A stretch of 64,000 nucleotides of DNA from Poriferisodalis sp965231925 (GTDB taxonomy: Bacteria > Actinomycetota > Acidimicrobiia > Acidimicrobiales > Poriferisodalaceae): NCBI GenBank assembly GCA_965231925.1, contig OZ246894.1, positions 1,674,001 through 1,738,000 of the forward strand. Direction: 5' to 3'. The position numbers and the translations under genes are program-made. The notes under the pieces were generated by a model that saw only the letters and a list, made by a program, of their open reading frames with translations, had not been told where the DNA came from and searched no databases. Positions 1-9,412 of the stretch are shown piece after piece (the first letter of the stretch is position 1; the number at the start of each line of letters is the position of its first letter).

Positions 1-712
<712 letters not shown>

Positions 713-926
713 GAGAGTTCTCCTTGCCGGCTGTGCTCATCGTCGAGCGGACGCGCCGAAGGATCGCATTTTCGCAGCCTTGAGCGATGAACAGGAACCC
801 ACGTCGAGGTGCGGCTCCGAGCAGCGTTGCCAGGTGATCGCGAACGCTCGTGAGATCGGCGCTCCGAGCAGCCGCTGCGTTTGATTGGCGATGCTCTCGG
901 GGGCATTGCGTCTCGCAGGCTGTGGC

Positions 927-932
927 TAGAGT
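927..932 (+). promoter_or_regulatory. -10 box (TAGAGT) for a leaderless start at 941
   Basis: TAGAGT lies 8 nt before the ATG of the VOC gene. This spacing would put the transcription start at or next to the start codon. No Shine-Dalgarno sequence fits in between. The rest of the divergent space 713-926 shows no further structure I can name. Confidence 0.5.
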
Positions 933-940
933 CCGCGCCT

Positions 941-1450
941 ATGAGCGACGTCAATCCGATTCCCGCCGACCGGCCCTTCGTGGTGCCCTACATGACCATC
1001 GGGGCCCGCACCGATGGGTCTGCGGGTGGTGCCGCCGATGCCATCGAGTGGTACACGGCTGCATTCGGCGCCAGCGAGACCAACCGTCAGATGGCACCGG
1101 GGGGCGAAAAGGTGATGCACGCCGAAATGGTGCTCGGCAATGGCCTGCTGTTCCTCGCCGACGACTTCCCGGAATGGTCGGGAGAAAGTTCCGCCCCAGC
1201 GGCGCTCAACGGCTCGACCGTCACCATGCACCGCTACGTCGCCGACTGCGACGCGACTATCAACGCGGCGGTTGCGCTCGGCGCGGAAGTGCTGATGCCC
1301 CCGACCGACATGTTCTGGGGAGACCGATTCGGGAGCATTCGCGACCCGTTCGGCCACAAGTGGTCCATTGCGACCCATGTGAGAGACGTGACCCCCGAAG
1401 AGATGGAAGCTGCCGCAGCAGCGATGTTCGCCGAAGGACCGGAGGCATAA
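941..1450 (+). CDS. VOC-superfamily (glyoxalase/PhnB-like) protein
   Basis: A 169-residue protein. I chose ATG 941 (MSDVNPIPAD) over an in-frame upstream ATG because homologous sequence begins here and a TAGAGT box sits 8 nt upstream. Seen: a PhnB-like pattern with AIEWYTAAFGA near residue 30, the MHAEMVLGNGLLFLADD strand, and a C-terminal WGDRFGSIRDPFGHKWSIATH segment containing the family's WGDR..DPFGH..W motif. Such proteins are single-domain VOC folds, sometimes metal dependent; the substrate cannot be deduced. It ends 3 nt before the SDR gene, so the two are probably co-transcribed. Confidence 0.8.
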   Translation: MSDVNPIPADRPFVVPYMTIGARTDGSAGGAADAIEWYTAAFGASETNRQMAPGGEKVMHAEMVLGNGLLFLADDFPEWSGESSAPAALNGSTVTMHRYVADCDATINAAVALGAEVLMPPTDMFWGDRFGSIRDPFGHKWSIATHVRDVTPEEMEAAAAAMFAEGPEA

Positions 1451-1453
1451 GCC

Positions 1454-2407
1454 ATGGCAGTCACTGAACTCGCAGGAAGGATCGCAGTCGTCACCGGCGG
1501 CGGCACGGGCATGGGACGTGAGCTGGTGTGTCGGCTAGCAGCCGCAGGAGCGCACGTTGCCGCCTGCGATCTCAACACCGAGACGCTGCAGCAGGCGGCC
1601 GGCCTCGCAGGGGCACGCGCAGCCAGCGGCGTACGAATCACCACTCACCAGTGCGATGTCACAGACGCTGACGCCGTAGCGGCGTTTGCCGCCGAGGTCG
1701 CCGAACAGCACGACTCCGACCACATCAATCTGCTGTTCAACAACGCCGGCATCGGCGGTGGCGGCAGCTTCGTGATCAACGACCAGCGCGAGGCGTGGGA
1801 CAAGACCTTCGAAGTGTGCTGGAACGGCGTGCTGAACTGCGCCCGTGCGTTCATGGACATGCTCGTACGTTCCGATGCAGGCGCGATGGTCAACACCGCC
1901 AGCATCAACGGCTTCTGGGCAACCATCGGCCCTGGCTTGCCGCATACCTCCTATTGCGCCGCGAAGTTTGCGGTAAAGGGGTTCACCGAGGCACTCATGC
2001 AGGACTTGGCGCTGCACGCGCCGCATGTCAGCGCCCATGTGGTGATGCCTGGCCACGTCGGCACCGAGATAGCGCGGAACAGCTTCACGACCCACGGCGC
2101 AGACATCCCGCTCATTCGCAAGAACATGCAGGCGAGGGGCATCAACCTCGATGGATTCAGCGACGAGCAGATCGAAGGTTTCGTCAACGATCGCAACACA
2201 CGATTCCGCGATGACGCCCCGACGACGGCGGCACAGGCGGCTGAGGTCATCCTGTCGGACGTGCTGGCTGGCCGGTGGCGAATCCTGGTTGGCGACGATG
2301 CCTACGCCATCGATGAGGCAGTAAGGGCCGATCCTGAAGCTGCCTACACCGAGGCGTTCATCGAGGGGATGCGTGACCAGGGGCATCTGCAGGTGCTCGG
2401 CCGCTAG
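1454..2407 (+). CDS. SDR-family NAD(P)-dependent oxidoreductase
   Basis: A 317-residue classical-type short-chain dehydrogenase. The GGAGG ribosome site at the end of the preceding gene supports ATG 1454. Seen: nucleotide-binding TGGGTGMG (14-21), NNAG (96-99), and the catalytic set Ser150, Tyr167 and Lys171 in a SYCAAK motif. It carries about 50 more C-terminal residues than minimal SDRs. The family interconverts alcohols and ketones; the substrate is unknown. It is followed after 72 nt by the DmdA-like gene on the same strand. Confidence 0.87.
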   Translation: MAVTELAGRIAVVTGGGTGMGRELVCRLAAAGAHVAACDLNTETLQQAAGLAGARAASGVRITTHQCDVTDADAVAAFAAEVAEQHDSDHINLLFNNAGIGGGGSFVINDQREAWDKTFEVCWNGVLNCARAFMDMLVRSDAGAMVNTASINGFWATIGPGLPHTSYCAAKFAVKGFTEALMQDLALHAPHVSAHVVMPGHVGTEIARNSFTTHGADIPLIRKNMQARGINLDGFSDEQIEGFVNDRNTRFRDDAPTTAAQAAEVILSDVLAGRWRILVGDDAYAIDEAVRADPEAAYTEAFIEGMRDQGHLQVLGR

Positions 2408-2479
2408 CAGGCAGCCATCTTCGAGCTCGGACTGTGCGAGAGGGGCTCGAGATGGAGCGGGTCAGGGGAAGCTGAGCAG

Positions 2480-3622
2480 GTGGAGCTGATCGTTGGACCC
2501 CGGACCAGGGTCACGCCGTTCACCGACCGCGCCACCGCCGCGGGCATGACCAAGGCGATGGTGTACAACCACACGGTCCTGCCCATCGGAACTGACGACC
2601 CGGCAGCGGAATATCGGGCGCTCACCGAGACTGCGGCGATCTGGGACGTGGGCTGCGAGCGTCAGGTGCAGATCGCTGGGCCCGATGCTCACCGTCTCAT
2701 CACCTATCTCTGCGCCCGCGATTTGCGAGACCTGCAGGTAGGCGTCGCCCGCTACGCGCCGATGTGCGATCACCAGGGCCGGCTCGTGAACGATCCGATG
2801 GCACTGCGCATTGATGACACGACGTTCTGGCTCTCCATCGCAGACAGCGACGTGCTGCTGTGGGTACGGGCAGTGGCCGGTGAGAGGGGATACGGCGTCG
2901 AGGTCACCGAGCCGGACGTCTGGCCGTTGGCGATCCAGGGGCCCCGCGCCGAAGACGTGGTTGCTGCAGCGCTGGGGGAGTGGGTGCGCGACCTGCGTTT
3001 CTTCCGGTTCGACCGGTACGACCACAGCCTCGAGGGCCGCAGCATCCCGATGGTGGTGTGCCGCTCGGGCTGGTCCGGCCAGGACGGCTTCGAACTCTTC
3101 TTGATGGACGGCGCCATGGGCGAACAGCTCTGGGACCTGCTGTGGGGCGCCGGTCAGCCCTTCGGCCTCGGGGTCGGCGCGCCGAACAACCCAGAGCGCA
3201 TCGAGAGCTTCTTGCTGTCGTTCGGCGGCGACACAGACTCCGAGAGCGATCCAGACGAAGCCGGCATCGGTCGGTTCGTCAGCCTGAAGAGTGACGACCC
3301 TGGCCGGGCAGGCCACGACTTCATCGGCAGGGAGGCGCTGCGGGCCCGGCGGACATCTGGCACCCAGCGGCGTCTGGTCGGGGTCGTCATCAACGGCGGG
3401 CCTCCGATGCCATTGCGATCGCCCCGTGCGTTACGCAGTCCCGATGGGCGCCCAGCGGGCACTCTGCGAGCACTCACACGCTCCCCACGATTCAACGCCA
3501 ATATCGGTCTCGCACTGCTCGATCCACCCTGGTTCGAGCCCGGCACTGAGCTAGAAGTCACCCTCGACGGCGCCGACCGCTTGGCCACGACCACAACTCT
3601 GCCGTTCAACCTCGACTCGTAG
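2480..3622 (+). CDS. DmdA-like aminomethyltransferase-fold protein
   Basis: A 380-residue protein with a GTG start. It has the folate-binding GcvT/aminomethyltransferase fold along its length. From memory of the family it resembles DMSP demethylase DmdA more than GcvT: YNHTVLPIG near residue 30, WDVGCERQVQI (about 55-65), FWLSIADSDVLLW (about 117-129), WPLAIQGPR, and a C-terminal APNNPERIESFLLSFGGD block. DmdA moves a methyl group from dimethylsulfoniopropionate to tetrahydrofolate. No gcvH or gcvP is nearby, which argues against a glycine-cleavage role. Other one-carbon demethylases share this fold, so the substrate is inferred and not shown. Confidence 0.62.
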   Translation: MELIVGPRTRVTPFTDRATAAGMTKAMVYNHTVLPIGTDDPAAEYRALTETAAIWDVGCERQVQIAGPDAHRLITYLCARDLRDLQVGVARYAPMCDHQGRLVNDPMALRIDDTTFWLSIADSDVLLWVRAVAGERGYGVEVTEPDVWPLAIQGPRAEDVVAAALGEWVRDLRFFRFDRYDHSLEGRSIPMVVCRSGWSGQDGFELFLMDGAMGEQLWDLLWGAGQPFGLGVGAPNNPERIESFLLSFGGDTDSESDPDEAGIGRFVSLKSDDPGRAGHDFIGREALRARRTSGTQRRLVGVVINGGPPMPLRSPRALRSPDGRPAGTLRALTRSPRFNANIGLALLDPPWFEPGTELEVTLDGADRLATTTTLPFNLDS

Positions 3623-3667
3623 CGATTCAATCCAGCCGCACGCGCGCCGCTACCCTCGGCGTTTCTC

Positions 3668-3766
3668 GCGGACGTGGTTCAACGGCCAGAACCTCAGCCT
3701 TCCAAGCTGATGATGCACGCGGCGCCTCTGGCGCCGCCATCGAGACGGCGATTCCCGTCGTCCGCT
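3668..3766 (+). ncRNA. tRNA-Gly-like copy 1 with 32-nt hairpin insert
   Basis: The 7-bp acceptor (GCGGACG/CGTCCGC), D-arm and anticodon arm with TCC are identical to the intact copy at 3970 except for G in place of A at tRNA position 9. Five T-arm bases (GGGTT) are replaced by 32 nt at 3717-3748, giving 99 nt instead of 72. The insert has a perfect 8-bp stem with a TCT loop at 3719-3737. The T-loop consensus is lost, so it should not be a normal tRNA: either a pseudogene or a different RNA. Confidence 0.6.
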
Positions 3767-3818
3767 CGCTGGGGTTCGACAGTGCGCTATGTGCGCGCCG
3801 CTACCCTCGGCGTTTCTC

Positions 3819-3917
3819 GCGGACGTAGTTCAACGGCCAGAACCTCAGCCTTCCAAGCTGATGATGCACGCGGCGCCTCTGGCGCCGCCATCGAGACGGC
3901 GATTCCCGTCGTCCGCT
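3819..3917 (+). ncRNA. tRNA-Gly-like copy 2 with the same hairpin insert
   Basis: It repeats copy 1 exactly 151 bp downstream, with the same 32-nt insert (stem-loop at 3870-3888). Position 9 is A, as in the intact tRNA. The near-identity of the two copies, including the insert, points to recent duplication or ongoing gene conversion. Confidence 0.6.
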
Positions 3918-3969
3918 CGCTGGGGTTCGACAGTGCGCTATGTGCGCGCCGCTACCCTCGGCGTTTCTC

Positions 3970-4041
<72 letters not shown>

Positions 4042-4043
4042 CG

Positions 4044-4126
4044 CCTGAAGCTCAGCCTTGCAAGCTGATGATGCTGGCAGCACATGATGTGCTGCGGGGT
4101 ACTCAGCGATTCCCGTCGTTCGCTCG
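4044..4126 (+). pseudogene. degenerate tRNA-Gly-like copy 4 with a different hairpin insert
   Basis: The 5' acceptor and most of the D-arm are missing. The anticodon arm is kept but its loop reads CTTGCAA. A 32-nt insert (4075-4106) sits at exactly the same point as in copies 1 and 2, and is followed by the same CGATTCCCGTCG 3' part. The insert differs in sequence but has the same layout: 2 nt, 8-bp stem, 3-nt loop (GCAGCACA-TGA-TGTGCTGC, 4077-4095), 11 nt. Confidence 0.6.
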
Positions 4127-4128
4127 CA

Positions 4129-4809
4129 CTAGGCGGCGCGGATGGGGCCGTCCTCGAGAACTTGACGGTTCGCGATCACCTCGTCGATGATCCCGTACTC
4201 CTTGGCGGCCTCTGCATCCATGATGAAGTCGCGGTCGGTGTCGTCGTGAATCCGCTCGAGATCCTGGCCGGTGTGGTGCGCAATGATCCGCTCGAGCCGC
4301 TCGCGCATCCGATCGATCTCCCGAGCCGCCAGCTCGATGTCGGTCGCCTGACCCATCGCCTGCCCGTAGGGCTGATGCAGCAGCACCCGCGCATTGGGCA
4401 GCGCCATTCGCTTGCCCGGAGTTCCCGCCGCCAGCAGCACCGCGGCTGCAGACGCCGCCTGACCCAGGCAGATGGTGGTGATGTCGTTGCGGATGTACTG
4501 GCTGGTGTCGTAGATGGCGAACAGGGAGCTGATATCGCCGCCGGGCGAGTTGATGTAGATATTGATGTCCTTGTCGGGATTCTCCGACTCCAGGTGGATC
4601 ATCTGGGCGCACACCAAGTTGGCGATCACGTCGTCGATGGGCGTGCCCAAGAAGATGATGTTCTCCTTCAGCAGTCTCGAGTACAAGTCGTAGGCGCGCT
4701 CGCCGCGGTTGGTCTGCTCCACAACCGTGGGCACGAGGTAGTTGCGTGCGCTGTGCCGTGCGGCACCGTGGTCGTGGTCGTGGTTTGCGGAGAACTCGGT
4801 GGTCACCAT
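4129..4809 (-). CDS. clpP: ATP-dependent Clp protease proteolytic subunit
   Basis: A 226-residue serine peptidase subunit that forms the barrel used with ClpX or ClpC. Seen: INSPGGDISS oxyanion region (87-95), catalytic Ser120 in LGQAASAAA, His145 in LLHQPYG, and the catalytic Asp in DTDRD (190-194). The first 20 residues are His- and Asp-rich and longer than usual; the processing site is not visible. Its start lies 6 nt after the tig stop, so tig-clpP form one operon. Many actinobacteria have two adjacent clpP genes; only one is present here. Confidence 0.96.
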   Translation of the reverse strand: MVTTEFSANHDHDHGAARHSARNYLVPTVVEQTNRGERAYDLYSRLLKENIIFLGTPIDDVIANLVCAQMIHLESENPDKDINIYINSPGGDISSLFAIYDTSQYIRNDITTICLGQAASAAAVLLAAGTPGKRMALPNARVLLHQPYGQAMGQATDIELAAREIDRMRERLERIIAHHTGQDLERIHDDTDRDFIMDAEAAKEYGIIDEVIANRQVLEDGPIRAA

Positions 4810-4815
4810 CGGTCC

Positions 4816-6405
4816 TTAATCGTCCTCGTCTGCGGAGTCTGGGTTTGCGGAGTCTGGGTCGGCGGGGTCTGGGTCTGCGGGTTCATCGGGCGTCGGCAGT
4901 TCGAGCTCCGAGCGATCGATGGTGTCGCCTTCCGGCCCCACAAGTGCAGCGGCTTCAATGGCCCATTGAAGCGCCTTGTTCTTGCAAATGGCTGCCGTCA
5001 AGTGTGCGAGACCATCAGTCTCGGCCATGACCTCTCGCAACTGGGCCGGGCTGCGACCATCGTTGGCCGCCATTTTCTCCAGCTCGGCGTCGACGTCATC
5101 GTCGTCAGCCTGCAAGTCCTCGGCCGTGGACAGGGCGCGCAGCGCCAGGTCCAGGCGCACGCCCCGCTCGGCATCGTCTCTCAGTTCACCGATGAATGAG
5201 GCCGGCTCCTGCCCCGTCGCTTCCAACCACTCCTCGATCGTCATGTTTCGCTGTTGCAGCCCGCTGCCGAGCTCTGACATGCGATCCGCGATGGCTCCGC
5301 TCACCATGGCGTCGGGCACGGGGCCCTCCACCAGGCCAGCTAGCTGCTTTTGTATCTCGTCGCGCAGCACCATGTTGGCCCGCATGATCCGTCCGAAGCC
5401 GAGCTGCCGCGCTGTGGCCTCACGTAACTCCTCGACCGTGTCGTGTTCGGTGTTGTCGTCGACCCATTCGTCGGTCAGCTCGGGCAAGACGAGCTCAGAC
5501 ACAGCGTTGACGGTGATCTCGAAGTCAATCTCCATCTCCGTTTGGACTGGATGCGGTGCGTTGAACGACAACTCGTCGCCCGCCTCGCTGCCGCGCATCT
5601 GCTCATCGACCTCAGGAACAATGCCGCCGCTGCCGACTTCGTACAGGTAATCCTGTGCCGACAGCCCGGGCAGTGGATCGCCTGCCACCGAACCCTCGAT
5701 GTCAATCGTGACCCGATCGCCGTCACCGGCGGGCCGCTCCACCTCAGCGATGTCGGCGAATTGGCGTCGCGTCTCGTCGATGCGAGCCGCGATCTCGTCT
5801 TCTGGCGGCACCGGACTGGGTATCTCCACCTGCAAGGTCTCGTAGCCCGAGATCGACACCACCGGCCGAATCTCGACGGTTGCCTCGAACGCCACCGGAC
5901 CTTCGCTGCCGTCGAGGGTGAGTTCCAGCTCGGGCTGGTTCACCACGTCGACGTGGTTGTCACGCACAGCCTCGGCGTAGTAGCGGGGCACCGCTTCTTC
6001 GAGGGCTTGCGCACGCCCGATCTCCGCTCCGAAGTGCGATTCCAGCACGCGGCGGGGAGCACGCCCGGGGCGGAAGCCGGGGATGCGCACCTCGCGGGCG
6101 AGCTTGCGGAATGCCGCCTCGACGTCGGCATCGAAGGTCTCCGCGTCGACTTCGACGGCCAGCTTGACACGGGGTCCGACGAAACGCTGCGGCGTGTCGA
6201 CGTCCTCGTCGACGTCCCCGAGCTCGTCGTTGTGATCAGCTTCGCTGGTGCCGAGGTCCCCGCTGTCAATCTCCTCAGCGGCCCCGCTGCCATCCGGAGA
6301 TTCGGCGGAAGCCGACGCTTCGTCGGGGAGGGATGGATCGGGTTCAGAAACTGGCGCGGGCCCGATGAAATCCGCTGGGTCCAGCGGCGTCAGCGTCGTC
6401 TTCAC
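4816..6405 (-). CDS. tig: trigger factor with an acidic N-terminal insertion
   Basis: A ribosome-bound chaperone and peptidyl-prolyl isomerase of 529 residues (usual about 430-480). The opening MKTTLTPLD and the later RVKLAVEVD match the usual N-terminus, but about 66 acidic, Ser/Ala/Pro-rich residues separate them (roughly 10-78), moving the ribosome-binding GFRPGRAP signature to 110-117. The PPIase and C-terminal chaperone regions follow. The C-terminus is a repetitive acidic tail of PAD/DPD units. The start is GTG 6405, with TAGGCT 9 nt upstream. clpP follows directly. Confidence 0.93.
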   Translation of the reverse strand: MKTTLTPLDPADFIGPAPVSEPDPSLPDEASASAESPDGSGAAEEIDSGDLGTSEADHNDELGDVDEDVDTPQRFVGPRVKLAVEVDAETFDADVEAAFRKLAREVRIPGFRPGRAPRRVLESHFGAEIGRAQALEEAVPRYYAEAVRDNHVDVVNQPELELTLDGSEGPVAFEATVEIRPVVSISGYETLQVEIPSPVPPEDEIAARIDETRRQFADIAEVERPAGDGDRVTIDIEGSVAGDPLPGLSAQDYLYEVGSGGIVPEVDEQMRGSEAGDELSFNAPHPVQTEMEIDFEITVNAVSELVLPELTDEWVDDNTEHDTVEELREATARQLGFGRIMRANMVLRDEIQKQLAGLVEGPVPDAMVSGAIADRMSELGSGLQQRNMTIEEWLEATGQEPASFIGELRDDAERGVRLDLALRALSTAEDLQADDDDVDAELEKMAANDGRSPAQLREVMAETDGLAHLTAAICKNKALQWAIEAAALVGPEGDTIDRSELELPTPDEPADPDPADPDSANPDSADEDD

Positions 6406-6572
6406 GAAGCGCGGAGCCTACCGGCGCGCCCGGACCGCTCCCCGTGTCCCCGAGACAGCGGACCGCCCAAACAGATCACGACATGCCGTGCGGGCTGTGC
6501 CATCCTTGGCGATCATTGCTCGGCGCGCGTGCGGTCGGACCGTGTGCGAACCTTGATAGTCCAACGACCTGC

Positions 6573-6623
6573 AAGATCTTCCAGGAGCTCTTGCCGGATA
6601 ATTCTCAGAAGATCTTTCAGGAG
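6573..6623 (+). promoter_or_regulatory. paired direct repeats upstream of clpX
   Basis: AAGATCTTCCAGGAG (6573-6587) recurs as AAGATCTTTCAGGAG (6609-6623), 14 of 15 bases identical and 36 bp apart. Each contains the 8-bp palindrome AAGATCTT. They could be a regulator site, although the second copy also supplies part of the clpX ribosome site. The remainder of the divergent tig-clpX space (6406-6634) shows nothing else clear. Confidence 0.4.
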
Positions 6624-6634
6624 GGAGGTGCAGC

Positions 6635-7900
6635 GTGGCGAAGTTTGGCGAGGGAGGCGAGCTGCTCAAGTGCTCGTTCTGCGGCAAGTCGCAGAAGCAG
6701 GTGCGCAAGCTCATCGCGGGCCCGGGCGTCTATATCTGCGACGAGTGCATCGACCTGTGCAACGAGATCATTGACGACGAGGTCGAGACCACCACCGAGA
6801 CGCCGTTCGAATCGGTACCCAAGCCGCGCGAGATCTTCGCCTTCCTCGACGACTACATCATCGATCAGGACCGCACCAAGACGATCCTGTCGGTTGCGGT
6901 CTACAACCACTACAAGCGCATGCGCCTCGAACCCTCCGGACCGGGCGCTTCCGAAGACATCGAGATCGCCAAGTCGAACATCCTGCTGATCGGTCCGACT
7001 GGCTGCGGCAAGACGATGATGGCGCAGACGCTGGCCCGCATGCTCAACGTGCCCTTTGCTATCGCCGACGCCACGGCGCTCACTGAGGCCGGCTACGTGG
7101 GCGAAGACGTCGAGAACATCCTGTTGAAGCTGCTCCAGGCGGCGGACTTCGACGTGAAGCGAGCCGAGACCGGCATCGTCTACATCGACGAGATCGACAA
7201 GATCGCTCGCAAGGCCGAGAACGCCTCGATCACCCGGGATGTGTCGGGCGAGGGCGTCCAGCAGGCGCTGCTCAAGATTCTCGAAGGCACGGTGGCATCC
7301 GTTCCCCCGCAGGGCGGCCGCAAGCACCCCCATCAGGAGTTTCTGCAGATTGACACCAGCAACGTGCTGTTCATCTGCGGAGGTGCGTTTGATGGTCTCG
7401 AGCGCATGATCGCTGACCGAATCGGCGAACGGGGTGTCGGCTTCGGTGCGACGCTGCGCAACGCGATGGACAGCTCTGCGCTGGACGTTCTGCCCGATGT
7501 GCTGCCTGAAGACCTGCGTCACTTCGGCCTGATCCCCGAGTTCATCGGCAGGCTCCCCGTCGTCGGTGTTGTCGACCCGCTCGGTCCTGACGCGCTGCGA
7601 CGCATCCTCACCGAGCCGAAGAATGCCCTGGTCCGCCAGTACCGCCGGATGTTCGAACTCGACGACGTCGAGCTCGAGTTCACCGTCGATGCACTCGAAG
7701 CGATCGTGGATCAGGCGATGCTGCGTAACACCGGCGCCCGGGGACTTCGAGCGATTCTCGAAGAGGTCCTGCTGGGGCTGATGTACGACCTGCCGAGCCG
7801 TGACGACGTGGCTCGCTGCATCGTCGACCGGAATGTGGTGCTCGACAAGGTGAACCCCACGCTGGTGCCTCGGATGACCGTCACGCGCCGCGCCTCTTGA
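6635..7900 (+). CDS. clpX: Clp protease ATP-binding unfoldase ClpX
   Basis: A 421-residue AAA+ unfoldase that feeds substrates to ClpP. The GTG start follows a strong GGAGGGAGG site. Seen: N-terminal zinc-binding Cys13, Cys16, Cys35 and Cys38; Walker A GPTGCGKT (120-127); the pore-loop GYVGEDVE (153-160); Walker B IVYIDEID (181-188); a RNTGARGLRAI-type sensor region near the C-terminus. It is divergent from tig-clpP, whereas these genes usually lie in one direction. folC follows after 10 nt. Confidence 0.97.
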   Translation: MAKFGEGGELLKCSFCGKSQKQVRKLIAGPGVYICDECIDLCNEIIDDEVETTTETPFESVPKPREIFAFLDDYIIDQDRTKTILSVAVYNHYKRMRLEPSGPGASEDIEIAKSNILLIGPTGCGKTMMAQTLARMLNVPFAIADATALTEAGYVGEDVENILLKLLQAADFDVKRAETGIVYIDEIDKIARKAENASITRDVSGEGVQQALLKILEGTVASVPPQGGRKHPHQEFLQIDTSNVLFICGGAFDGLERMIADRIGERGVGFGATLRNAMDSSALDVLPDVLPEDLRHFGLIPEFIGRLPVVGVVDPLGPDALRRILTEPKNALVRQYRRMFELDDVELEFTVDALEAIVDQAMLRNTGARGLRAILEEVLLGLMYDLPSRDDVARCIVDRNVVLDKVNPTLVPRMTVTRRAS

Positions 7901-7910
7901 GCAACGCATC

Positions 7911-9350
7911 TTGAACCCAGAGCCCTCTGACGCTGGGCCGACGGAAGCAACATCGGGCCCGCTGCACGACTACGAGGCCGCCGTCGACTGGCTGGACTCC
8001 CACATCGATCTCGAGCGGCTGCTCGGCAGTGCAGAAGCAACGCCGCCCACGCTGGACCGTATGTGGACGCTCATGGGCGTCTTGGGCGATCCTCAGGACA
8101 GCGTGCCGGCGATTCACATCACCGGTACGAACGGCAAGGGCAGCACGGCACGGCTGGCAGCAGCGCTGCTGGGGTCGTGTGGTCTGGTTGCGGGCAGCTA
8201 CACCTCTCCCCACATCGAACGTGTCAATGACCGGATCACCGTCGCCAACGAGCCGCTCGACGACGAGTCGTTCACTCTGGCGATCAGTGAGATCGCGGTC
8301 TTCGAATCGATGGTGACCGAGCGCTGCGGTGAACGGCCGAACTACTTCGAAGTGATGGCTGCTGCCGCGTACAACTGGTTCGCCTCGAACGCCCACGTGA
8401 ACGTGATCGAGGTGGGCATGGGCGGGCGCTGGGACGCCACCAACGTCGTGGACGCAGCAGTGGCAGTCATCACCAACATCGGTGCTGACCACCTCGAGAT
8501 CATCGGGCCGACGCTGGCAGACGTTGCGGCGGAGAAGGCAGGGATCATCTCGGCTGGGGCGATCGTGGTCTGCGGCGAAACAGGCCCGGAGCTCGTCGAA
8601 GTCGTGGCCGCTGCAGCGGCGGAGGCGAGTGCCGATCTCTGGCGACGAGGTGTCGACTGGGATGTTGTCCGGCGTCAAACTGCCGTCGGCGGCCAGCTCG
8701 TGGGCATTCGCACGCCCTTCGGGGAGCACGCCGACCACTTCGTGCCGCTGCATGGTGCTCACCAAGCGACGAACGTCGCCACGGCCATCAGCTCCGTCGA
8801 GGCGTTCTTTGGTCGGCGCATCGACGATGACGTGATTGCGGCCGCTTTGGAATCCGTCTCGCTGCCGGCGCGCTTCGAAATCATCGCTCAGGAGCCGACG
8901 GTTGTCATCGACGGGGCCCACAATCCTGGCGGGGCTGCCGCGTTGCGAGACACGCTCGCGGAATCTCTGTGGGTGGGCTCGACGTCGTCTCTGGGACACC
9001 CCGAGGGCGCGCCGACGAGCACGGACGGCGCCAAGGTGCTGGTGATAGGTGCCAACAGGCCGCACGATCCCGGTGCATTCTGTGAAGCGCTAGATCTCGA
9101 TCCCTTCGATGCAGTCGTCGCCACGGCGGCGGCGTGGCCGCGCGCAATTGCCCCCAACGAGATCGCCGCCGCGGTCGAGCACGCGTCTGCGGGACGTGAG
9201 CGGCCGCTTCACATCACCGGCGCCGACGGCGTTGGCGAGGCACTGCAGCACGCCCGCGACCGGGCTGGTCGGGAGGGGATTGTGGTTGTGAGCGGATCTC
9301 TCTACATCGCTGCCGAAGCCCGGCGACTTCTGGGGGCTGACCCGCATTAG
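7911..9350 (+). CDS. folC: bifunctional folylpolyglutamate/dihydrofolate synthase
   Basis: A 479-residue Mur-ligase-type enzyme that adds glutamate to folates. Seen: P-loop GTNGKGST in HITGTNGKGST near residue 68, SYTSPHIERVNDRI, EVGMGGRWDATN, and the C-terminal DGAHNPGGAAAL motif. The start is TTG, just after clpX, which suggests co-transcription; other rare starts nearby cannot be ruled out. In many actinobacteria valS lies between clpX and folC, but not here. ndk follows. Confidence 0.92.
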   Translation: MNPEPSDAGPTEATSGPLHDYEAAVDWLDSHIDLERLLGSAEATPPTLDRMWTLMGVLGDPQDSVPAIHITGTNGKGSTARLAAALLGSCGLVAGSYTSPHIERVNDRITVANEPLDDESFTLAISEIAVFESMVTERCGERPNYFEVMAAAAYNWFASNAHVNVIEVGMGGRWDATNVVDAAVAVITNIGADHLEIIGPTLADVAAEKAGIISAGAIVVCGETGPELVEVVAAAAAEASADLWRRGVDWDVVRRQTAVGGQLVGIRTPFGEHADHFVPLHGAHQATNVATAISSVEAFFGRRIDDDVIAAALESVSLPARFEIIAQEPTVVIDGAHNPGGAAALRDTLAESLWVGSTSSLGHPEGAPTSTDGAKVLVIGANRPHDPGAFCEALDLDPFDAVVATAAAWPRAIAPNEIAAAVEHASAGRERPLHITGADGVGEALQHARDRAGREGIVVVSGSLYIAAEARRLLGADPH

Positions 9351-9412
9351 TCTCGAACGCGCAGCCGATGGCGCATCGCGCCAGTACGCGTGCACGGTCG
9401 AGGGAGACAGCG

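Noticed and set aside
1535..2386. 283-codon minus-strand ORF opposite the SDR gene
   Set aside because: The plus-strand frame has all SDR motifs; the antisense frame shows none and is a GC-rich shadow.
2480..3622. Glycine cleavage T-protein (gcvT)
   Set aside because: No gcvH or gcvP nearby, and the sequence blocks fit DmdA-type proteins better.
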